Below are positions 55,901 to 64,000 of a DNA stretch of 64,000 nucleotides, in pieces (position 1 is the first letter of the stretch; each line of letters opens with the position of its first letter). Source of the DNA: Thinopyrum elongatum. Taxonomy: Eukaryota > Streptophyta > Magnoliopsida > Poales > Poaceae. Made by a program: the position numbers and the translations under genes. The notes below the pieces were generated by a model. The model was given only the letters and a program-made list of their open reading frames with translations, did not search any database and was not told the origin of the DNA. The stretch lies in the NCBI GenBank assembly GCA_011799875.1, contig CM022297.1:76760488-76824487 (forward strand), read 5' to 3'.

Positions 55901-57183
55901 GGCGACGGGGTCACATCGATCGTGAATCTCTGCTCGTTACCGCGCGCTCCTAAACCACTAAACGGTTTGGATATTTGATCCGAGGGGCCTCTGGCCCGAT
56001 AGCACTAACCATCACGTGGGCATAGTATGGGCGTTCTGCGTCGTATACTTCAACCGGAGCTTAACGGATGTCAGCGACTGAGCGGCGCGCGCCGAGTTGG
56101 ACTGGTTAAGCAACTGCGCTTGTATTAAGGGGTTGCTAGGTCTGCTCTCGGCCGCCTGACGCAACGTGCAGGAGTTCCCGAGGCGATGGCCCAAGACCCC
56201 TGGGGGCATAGGTTTAGTCCGGCGTGCTGACCTCTCTGTTAAGTATTTGGTCGGGTTGCGGCGTGTTACTTAGCCGAGGCCGGGCATGACCCAGAAAAGT
56301 GTGTCCGGCCGGAGTTAAGTGAGCGTGGTGGGTAACTTGGTGCACCCCTGCAGGGAAGAAACTTCTATCGATAGCCTGTCCTACGGTAACGGACACTCGG
56401 AGTTGTATCCCGATCGGTACAACTAGAACATGACTTGAGATGAGAACTGGATAGTACGGCTCTGGGATTGCTTTCTCGCAGGGAGTCGAGGAAGAATCTC
56501 TGGCCGTGGTTGATGACATTACTACTATACTTTACATTATGTTATTCTGCTCTCTTCTTATGCTGCAAGGCTGTTGAAGATGTTGAAAATGCTAGTCTTC
56601 GATAGGACTAGGCTTTCCCCCTCTATTCTGGCATTTCTGCAGCCCAGTCCACATATACAACCCTCCGTTGAAAATGTTGCATATGTAGTGTAGATCCTTG
56701 CTTGCTGAGTACTTCGAATGAGTACTCACATTTGCTTTATTTTCCTTTTCCTCCCTTTATTCCTTTGTCGCATCCAGACGACGGAGCCCCGGAGCCAGTT
56801 GTCCCCGTCGACGACCCTACTACTACCAGCCCGGAGAGTACTACTACTACGAGGAGCCGACCGACGACCAGGAGTAGGATTCGGAGGGTCCAGGGCAGGA
56901 GGCCCACGCCTTTCGATCGTAGAGTTTTATTTTGCCCCGCCTCTGTGAAGGCTTATCTCTCTTTCTGTAATATATCTGTACCCAGATATCTGATGCTTCC
57001 GCTGACACTTGTATGCCATCGAGCTATGTATTCGAGCCCTCGAGGCCCTGGCTTGTAATATTAAGCTTGTATGACTTTATTTATGTTTTAGAGTTGTGTT
57101 GTGATATCTTCAAGTGAGTCCTTAGGCTTAATCGTGTGCATTTGCGTGTATGGTTAGTGCACGGTTAAGCCGGGGTCGTCACA
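52956..57183. mobile_element. 4.2-kb solo-LTR-like insertion in the LINE
   Basis: Starts TGTAACATCCCC and ends GGGGTCGTCACA, i.e. TG...CA with short inverted ends. It is flanked by GCCTA (52951-52955) and GCCTC (57184-57188), a 5-bp duplication with one change. The LINE protein resumes correctly on the other side, which fixes both borders. No second LTR copy, primer-binding site or pol motif was found inside, so it is probably a solo LTR of a long-LTR family. The interior has a GC-rich part (53450-54340), an AT-rich part and a later part with four copies of CGAGGGTGATTCCTC-like sequence (55480-55700). Open exon-like stretches (55086-55200; 56775-56935) encode acidic or Ser/Thr-rich sequence, but I do not recognise a gene. 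Confidence 0.75.
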
Positions 57184-58800
57184 GCCTCTACTGAAGAATA
57201 TGGATGATTTATCATTATTTACTCGCTGTCCTGAAGCATTGCAATAGACATTCAACAGGTTTGATACCGCATGAGCCCCCTCATCACTTGCCTTGAAAAG
57301 CAGCAGGCTGTCATCTGCAAACAAAAGATGGTTAACCGCCGGAGCTGTGGGTGCCACCTTGATTCCGCCGAGAACTGATAACTGAGAACTGGATTTTAAA
57401 AGGCACGAAAGGCCCTCCGCTGCAATAAAAAATAGATAAGGGGAAATTGGATCTCCTTGTCGAATACCTCTAGTTGGTTTGAACTGGTCTAGTTTCTCTC
57501 CGTTGAACAAAACCGAGAAGGATACCGAAGTCACCATTTTCATTACTATATCAATCCATGCTTGAGCAAATCCCAGTTTTGTCAAAATAGCTTTCAAATA
57601 CGGCAATTCAACATATGCCTTCATCATATCAAGCTTGAGCGCACAAGAGCTATTTGACTTTGCTTTTGACCGCTTCATAAAATGCAAACACTCGTATGCA
57701 CAGATGATATTATCAGTTATGAGCCTGCCTGGGACTAACGTTGACTGCTCCTCAGAAATTATGTCAGGCAATATCAGCTTAAGTTTGTTTGCAACAACTT
57801 TCAAGGCAATCTTATATAAAATGTTGCATAGACTTATCGGTCTAAATTGTGAGAGAAGTGTTGGGTTCATTACCTTAGGTATTAAAATCAGAACCGTATC
57901 ATTAATGCTTTGTGCGCTCTCTTCTCCTCTAACAATTTTGAGTACTGCCCTGATGATCTCCTCTACACAAATATCCCAGTGACGTTGGTAGAAGTGCGCC
58001 GGGAAACCGTCAGGACCTGGCGCTTTTGTCGGGAACATCTGAAACAGAGCGTTCTTGACCTCTTCATTAGTATACGGTGCACACAGAATATTATTCATCT
58101 CCACTGTGACCTTACTTGGGACATTCCGTATGACTTCATCAAGGCCAGTGACCCCCTCGGTCGTATACAAATTATGGTAAAATTCGTTAACCAATACCTT
58201 GAGGTCGTTGGGGTCATCAATCAGAGCGCCGAGCGAATTAGCTAAAGCTTTTATCATATTTTTCTTCCTCCGAATGCTTGCCCTGAGATGAAAAAAATTG
58301 GTGTTTTTATCCCCTGCTGTGAGCCACTCAATCCTAGAGCGTTATCTCCACATGAGTTCCTCCCTGTGATATAGCTCCACCAATTTATCATTGATTTTCA
58401 TGTCTGCATGGGAAGGCCCAATTCTTGCCGGGTCACTCCTTAGGCACTCTAGCTCGAATTTTAGAGTTTTTATCTTCTTTCGAACACTCCCGAATGTGTC
58501 GTTATTCCACCTTGACAAATCACTCGCTAAGTCTGTAAGTTTTCTTCGAATCTCCTCCATAGTGTGCCCTGCGTGTCTGCTAGCCCATCGAGCCAAAATA
58601 GTGTCCTGCCATGTGTCATGTGTTTCCCACATGGTTTCATACCTGAAAGTACGGGTACGGGTCTCTCTGACCTGGTCATTGATCTCTAGGAAAATTGGAC
58701 AATGGTCAGATGTTGCCGCCGTAAGATGCGAGAGGCTTGCAAGAGGGAATTGGGCATTCCACTCTGCCGACCCCAAAGCTCGGTCCAACTGCTGGAATTT
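57184..58800 (-). pseudogene. LINE pol, 5' portion (endonuclease end and RT)
   Basis: Frame from about 58788 to 57184 with one in-frame stop near 58345 (MWR then stop then RSRIEWLTAGDKN). RT motifs are otherwise complete, and FADD is intact. It stops at FFSRGC where the 4.2-kb insertion begins. Confidence 0.85.
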
Positions 58801-61800
58801 TGTTTATTTAGGGCCAGTCCAATAGCAGTTTCAGAAATTCCTAATAAATCCTAGAGGCCTACGCAATCCATTCGTGCAAGGCAAGCGGTGGAACTAAAGT
58901 TTAGTCTCATATTGTAGTTGGTGGGAATTGGACCTCCTTATAAGGGAGGTTGTTTCCCCATATGTATGAGCATGAGAACAAGAGGGACATTCACGCGCGC
59001 TCCTCCTCCGCCGCTCGCCTCGCCACGCCATGCCTCGTCACGACGCGGGTTGCGGGAATGAGCTGAGCCGATGTCTAAATTTTTGCCACGCACGACTGGT
59101 ATACGAAAGGTCACACGGAAGTTGAAAAGATTTTGCTATAGTGGAACGGCGCACCCCTTCGGCTGCTGGCTGTTTCACTTCGTCTCCGTCTCTTTGTTTC
59201 ACCTTCCGTCGCTGCCCTCTCGCCTCTTTCTCCTGTGCCTATAAAAGGGAGGTCGCTCCTCTCCAGAGATGCACATCAGAACACCATCTTCCTCTCGCCA
59301 CCATTCCTGAGCACTGAGCTACTGCTACGATCTTCCCCATCCCGGCTTGCGGCGTGCACCGCAGGTCGGGACAATAGGCCTTCGAAACCCCACCGCTTTG
59401 AGTCCTGTACGGGAGAAGGGTGATAAGGTTTTTGGGGAGCGCTCCGCACGACAACTGACTTCTTCATCACGGACGCCCCGGACTCCGCCGACTACTTCCC
59501 CGACGACAACTTCTTCCCCGACGTCGACAACCTCTTCGACGACATGGCTGGCGAGGACACCGACCCCAAGACCAGTGCTCCTGCCGCTATTCCGTATGTC
59601 TTCGTGTTCTCTCTATTTAATGTCTTGCCTCAGTTTCTTGCTCTAGCGTTTCTGGTTCTAGCCTTTGTTCTACATATGTTCTTTTCTAGTTCATACGCGC
59701 ACATGCTATTTGTTGTCTCATCTTTAGATTACATGACTTGTTTCATCTCTATTATGATAGTCATGTTTTATCTAATATTTCTGTTAATAAAATCATATGC
59801 TAAATTGCTCATATTTCCAACAATTCAAAAACCTTATTATAGGCAATTTACCCCGAGTGGTTTTGCTGCTTCCATGAGACCTCCTATGTTTGAGGGTATC
59901 AACTATAAGAGGTGGCGCATGAGAGCAGTCTTATGGTTTCAAACCATGAGTTGCTATGACGCCACTCTTGGCAAACCTGAAGGAGATTATGATGCTCAAC
60001 AGGAACAAGCTTTTTAGAAAATGGATTCCCTGTTTAAGGCTGCTCTCTTGAGTGTTCTTGGTGAGAACATAGTTGATGCTTATGCGTCAATTGATAATGG
60101 AAAAGATATGTGGGATGCACTCGAGGCCAAGTTTGGGGTCTCGGATGCCGACACTGAGCTGTACATCACGGAACAATTCTATGACTACAGGATGACTGAA
60201 GAGCGCTCCGTGGTTGAGCAAGCTCACGAGATACAGTCATTTGCTAGAGAACTTGAGCACTTTAATTGTATGCTACCGGACAAGTTTGTTGCCAGAGGCA
60301 TCATCACTAAGCTTCCTCCCTCATGGAGGAACTTTGCTACCTTACTTAAGCATAAGAGGCAGGATTTTTCTGTTCCGGATCTCATTGGTACTCTTGATGT
60401 GGAAGAAAAGGTGAGAGCAAAATACACATGTGCTCGAGGTATTGAGGGGGGATCTAGTGCCAATCTGGTACAGAAGAAAAACTTTCAGCCCCACAAGTTC
60501 AAGAACAAGGGCAAGTTTGATGGTAAAGCAAAGTTTGATGGGAAGAACAAGGCTGTACAGCACACCAACTTCAAGAAGAAGAATGACAAGAAGAAAGGTG
60601 TTTGTCATGTGTGCGGAGATCCTGATCATTGGGCTCCTAGTTGCCCTAATCGTTATGACAAGCGTCATCTTGGGAAAGGCGGCAAGACCGCTAATGTTGT
60701 CATTGGTGACATTGACATGAAGGATGCTGGGTATGGTATATTTCCCACTATTCTTTCAGTATGTCATTCCCCTGATTGGTTGATTGACACGGGTGCTAAT
60801 GTGCATGTATGCGGTGATATTTCCATGTTTTCGTCTTATCAGACCGCAGGGACTTCAACCGTCCTGATGGGCAACGGTTCAAGTGCTTCTGTTCGTGGTG
60901 TTGGCATGGTCGATCTGAAGTTTACTTCGGGGAAGATCGTGCGGCTGAAGAACGTGCATTATGTCCCCTCCGTCAATAAAAATCTTGTTAGCGGATCTCT
61001 TCTGTGTAGAGATGGCTACAAGCTTGTCTTTGAGTCAAATAAATTTGTAATATCCAAGTATGGAACCTTTGTTGGTAAAGGCTATGAGTCAGGAGGCCTG
61101 TTTCGTTTATCCTTGTCAGATGTTTGCAATAAAGTTGTTAATCATGTTTGCAACAATAGTGATTCAAATGTATGGCATTCACGTCTTTGTCATGTTAACT
61201 TTGGCTGCATATCGCGACTAGCCAAGTTGAACTTAATCCCTAGTTTCATCACTGTCAAGGGATCTAAGTGTCAAGTTTGTGTGCAAGCTAAGCAACCTCG
61301 TAAGTCTCACACGACTGCGGAAGCGAGAAATCTTGCACCACTAGAGCTCATACATTCAGATCTATGTGAAATGAATGGTGTTTTGACAAAAGGTGGAAAG
61401 AAATATTTCATGACGTTAAGTGATGACTCCACTAGATACTGCCATGTGTATCTTCTGAAATCTAAGGATGAAGCTTTGAACTTTTTCAAGATCTATAAAG
61501 CTGAAGTGGAAAACCAACTTGATCGTAAAATCAAGAGGCTTAGGTCCGACCGTGGTGGAGAGTATTTTTCCAATGAATTTGATTCTTTTTGTGCGGAACA
61601 TGGTATAATCCATGAGAGGACGCCTCCCTACTCACCTCAGTCAAATGGGGTAGCCGAAAGAAAGAACCATACTCTAACTGATTTGGTTAACGCCATGTTA
61701 GACACATCGGGTCTCTCCAAGGCATGGTGGGGGAGGTGCTATTGACTGCATGTCATGTCCTAAACCGAGTTCCCACAAAGAACAAAGAGATAACTCCATT

Positions 61801-62127
61801 CGAGGAATGGGAGAAGAAAAGGTTAAAAATCTCTTATCTACGAACCTGGGGTTGTTTGGCAAAAGTCAATGTGCCAATTCCAAAGAAGCGTAAGCTTGGA
61901 CCAAAAACTGTGGATTGTGTTTTCCTGGGATATGCTTTTCATAGCATTGGCTATAGATTCTTGGTTGTAAAATCTGAGTTATCTGACATGCATGTTGGTA
62001 CAATCATGGAGTTGAATGATGCGACTTTCTTTGAAGATATCTTTCCCATGAAGGATATGGCTAGCTCATCAAATCAGGAGATGCCCAGTTCATCGAATCA
62101 GGAATTAGTTACAATTATGTCGCGCCT
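58801..62127 (+). mobile_element. Copia LTR retrotransposon, truncated after integrase
   Basis: Plus-strand Copia element. The left border is approximate (first sequence that is no longer LINE). The 5' region has two TATA-like boxes (CTTATAAGG near 58938 and CTATAAAAGG at 59239) and a C/T-rich leader, probably LTR and leader, but no clear LTR end or primer site was found. The gag-pol region follows. It ends abruptly at 62127, where a Gypsy LTR begins. Reverse transcriptase, RNase H and the 3' LTR are either beyond the window or lost. Confidence 0.75.
59544..62127 (+). pseudogene. Copia gag-protease-integrase, broken
   Basis: A first coding part (MAGEDTDPKTSAPAA) is followed by what looks like an intron (GT at 59594, AG at 59841-59842), then gag (SGFAASMRPPMFEGINYKRW). 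There is an in-frame TAG at 60015-60017, after which the frame goes on for 574 codons: gag, zinc knuckle CHVCGDPDHWAPSC near 60605, protease LIDTGANVHVC, integrase zinc finger (WHSRLCHVN; CQVCVQAK) and integrase core (LIHSDLCEM; RSDRGGEYF; NGVAERKNHT). A one-base loss in the G-run at 61728-61732 shifts the frame, and the integrase C-terminus continues from 61743 (TACHVLNRVPTKNKEITP). Integrase catalytic residues are present. Confidence 0.85.
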
Positions 62128-64000
62128 GTAGATGACAGTAACCTGCATATGCAGCGGACTGAAGAAGTGCAGGTTCAGAGTTGCACTTGAACTGAACCTG
62201 CAATGCCCTGTGTGGTGAGCTGGGCCGTGGGCCTTGTAAGCGTGAGTGTGTGCGAGGGCGACTGGCCCAGAGCGCCAGCTACTTATTGTATCGAACCTGG
62301 ATGCTGAGGCAGGAAGGAAAACGATTTGAACTAAACTCTCCCCTCACACGCTTCTCACCTACTCCTTTCTCTCCTTCTCCCCCAATTCTAGATCGCAGAT
62401 CCCAGGGCATTACAATCTGGTACTCAGAGCCAATTTTTTCTTCGATCCACGCCGCCGCTGCCATTCCCCCAACCTCTTGATCGTCCGGTAACACCCACCG
62501 AGCCAGGTGCGAGTCGCCCCGGCGAGCTCGCGCAAAATCCTTCTCGGGGTTCGGTTCGATTTGGAGCGAGACGACGGCGCCGCCATCCAAGCCCTTGGCG
62601 CAGACCCGCCGTGTCCTGGGCGCGATGACGGAGACACTGACAAGCTGCAGAGCCTGCTCGAGACGGTGATCCGCCGGCTGGACGCGAACCAAAAGACCGC
62701 CGACGAACGCCACCAAGCGCAGCTCACGTACAACGACCAGGTCTCCACCGAGCTCAAGCACCTCGCCAAGCAGATCAACCTCACCCAGGCCGACGTGGAC
62801 GAGGCTCACAAGGCCGCGCCGAAGCACGGTCTCCCTCGGTGACTGCGGGCTCCACGGCACATGCGCCTCCACCACCACCACCTCCCCGCCTCCTCGCCAG
62901 ACGCCGACCCCCCTCTACACGGAGGGCACATCGCAGCTCCCGTTTGCCCGGCTCATCAACCACGGGCCACCGCTGCTGCTCACGAGGGCGCCTTCACCAA
63001 CAGAGCCCGGCCGCTACGCCGACACCTTCACCAAGCCGCCCAAACACGATTTCCCTCGTTTCGACGGCACCACCCCGGGCATCTGGCTCGAGCGCTGCAC
63101 GTCCTATTTCGAGCTCTACCGCGTGCCAGTACACAATTGGGTCACCACTGCCGTGCTCTACATGGAGGGCCTGGCTGCGATGTGGCTACAGGCCTACAGA
63201 CAGAAGCACACTAACATCACCTGGGCGACATTCAGAGCAGCAGTGGAAGAGGAATTCGGACCAGAGGAGTTTGAAGTACAGATGCACACATTGGTTCAGT
63301 TAAGACAGACTGGTACAATGCAGGAATATCGTCAGGAGTTCGAGACGGCCATGTATCACTTGCTCTCCTTAGATCCTACATTGAGCTCGACGAGCTCCGA
63401 CTTGGCGTCAGGCTGCAAGCACCCACCAGCATCACACGTGCTGCAGTCTTCGCGCGCATTCAGGAGGAGGAATTAGAGAAGCAGAGAGCCCCGCGCAACC
63501 GGATCACACCAGTGGGACGACCACCACCAGCAACCAACAACCCAGCAGCTGCTCGAGCAACCATTCCTCCACGCCAGGGCGGCGATGATTTCGCTCGGGA
63601 GCGACAGTTGAAGGAATTCCGGCGTGCTAATGGACTCTGTTTCCGTTGTGGTGATAAATACTCCAGAGAACATCAGTGCAAACGAACTGGACAGATTCTG
63701 ATGATCGAGGTGGGTGACTATGGAGAAATTCTGTCAGACGACACAATCCATGCTCTTCAACTGCTAGACCCACCGGCAGCTCAAGAACCAGAGTGCTGTT
63801 CGCTCTTCCACCATGCCGTCTCCGGTGAGGAGGCACCCTCTACCATGCGTCTCCGAGCTCAAGTAGGGGATCAAGTGATGTTGCTGTTGGTTGATTCAGG
63901 CAGTACCGACAGTTTCGTCAGCGAGTCATTTCTCTCACGGTTGTCTGTCGAAACTGAACCTCTGCCGCCAGTCTCTGTTCGTGTTGCTAATGGTCAGCAC
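62128..64000 (+). mobile_element. Gypsy retrotransposon, 5' end, runs off the window
   Basis: The 5' LTR is 62128-62414 (TGTAGATGACAG ... GGGCATTACA, 287 bp), followed two or three bases later by a primer-binding site TGGTACTCAGAGCC (62418-62431), close to the initiator-Met complement. The gag-pol region then starts and continues past the end of the window. The element cut into the Copia element just upstream. No target duplication can be checked because the right end is not in the window. Confidence 0.85.
62628..64000 (+). pseudogene. Gypsy gag and protease, frameshifted, partial
   Basis: Pieces in order: an N-terminal gag coiled coil (DTDKLQSLLETVIRRLDANQ) up to a stop at 62840-62842; after a shift, the retrotransposon gag domain (FPRFDGTTPGIWLERCTSYF; LAAMWLQAYRQKH; TMQEYRQEFETAMYHLL); after another shift near 63375, RLQAPTSITRAAVFARIQEE; a zinc knuckle CFRCGDKYSREHQC near 63650; then an aspartic protease with LLVDSGSTDSFVS near 63888. 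Active Gypsy proteases have D-S/T-G, which is kept here. The frame is open to the window end. The exact gag start codon is uncertain. Confidence 0.8.

Larger units (their letters stand above)
50946..58800 (-). mobile_element. LINE in minus orientation, split by an LTR-like insertion
   Basis: The T-run at 50946-50960 is the poly(A) tail on the minus strand. Reading from 58800 downward: the end of an AP-endonuclease (QLDRALGSAEW; SDHCPIFL), then reverse transcriptase (KAPGPDGFPAHFYQRHW; FRPISLCN; RGIRQGDPISPYLF; catalytic FADD at 57310-57321), a 4.2-kb insertion (52956-57183), the post-RT region (DRYLGMPTDVGHS), a zf-RVT-like region (FLWRLARESIPTHELL; CALCGMGDSWRH) and an RNase H (INVDAAL; ASDCKIVIDDI). 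The 5' part of the endonuclease and ORF1 are missing. I did not find target duplications. Confidence 0.9.

Noticed and set aside
1..64000. tRNA, rRNA or bacterial-type genes
   Set aside because: No cloverleaf or rRNA-like stretch was recognised; matches to tRNA 3' ends are primer-binding sites of retroelements.

Overview
The window looks like nuclear DNA of a large-genome grass, most probably a Triticeae species (wheat, Aegilops or barley relatives). The reasons are an 11S globulin gene of the triticin/glutelin type, an L-type lectin receptor kinase with the very high GC content of many grass genes, an Angela/BARE-like Copia element, CACTA elements whose ends carry GTCCCGGTT repeats, Stowaway MITEs, and deep nesting of transposons. 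There is no bacterial, viral or organellar signature. This comes from reading the sequence, not from a database match.

Only two ordinary host genes can be supported. A four-exon 11S globulin (seed storage) gene lies at 2101-4170 on the plus strand, with a TATA box at 2034 and a Stowaway MITE ending 125 bp upstream of it. An uninterrupted L-type lectin receptor-like kinase of the LecRK-VIII type lies at 13738-15972 on the plus strand. The DNA between them holds a decayed LINE (5436-7908), a non-autonomous PIF/Harbinger-type element carrying a broken acidic ORF (9441-10556), a Tourist-like MITE (11769-12040) and an unclassified inverted-repeat element.

From 17.2 kb on, almost everything is transposon, mostly stacked. 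(1) 17239-35881 is a short-LTR non-autonomous retroelement in minus orientation. It is split by a minus-strand Gypsy-type element (17928-34015), which is itself split by a full-length Angela-like Copia element (19405-28184). (2) 36285-50713 is a PIF/Harbinger DNA transposon whose transposase gene is split by a 12.2 kb CACTA element (38008-50208). The CACTA carries a small membrane-protein ORF, a TNP2 transposase and a seven-exon gene ending in a Ulp1-type cysteine protease domain. (3) 50946-58800 is a minus-strand LINE split by a 4.2 kb LTR-like insertion (52956-57183). (4) 58801-62127 is a plus-strand Copia element cut off after integrase by a Gypsy element that starts at 62128 and runs off the window.

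The most interesting object is inside the CACTA. Two copies of a SNF2-ATPase gene fragment, both containing SGTPFQNN, sit head to head with no spacer (arms about 45186-45360 and 45361-45535). They lie between an internal TATA box and the start codon of the protease gene, so a transcript from that promoter would contain a roughly 175-bp foldback. The fragment resembles DRD1/CLASSY-like remodelers of the RNA-directed DNA methylation pathway. That suggests, as a hypothesis only, a transposon-borne hairpin aimed at the host silencing machinery.
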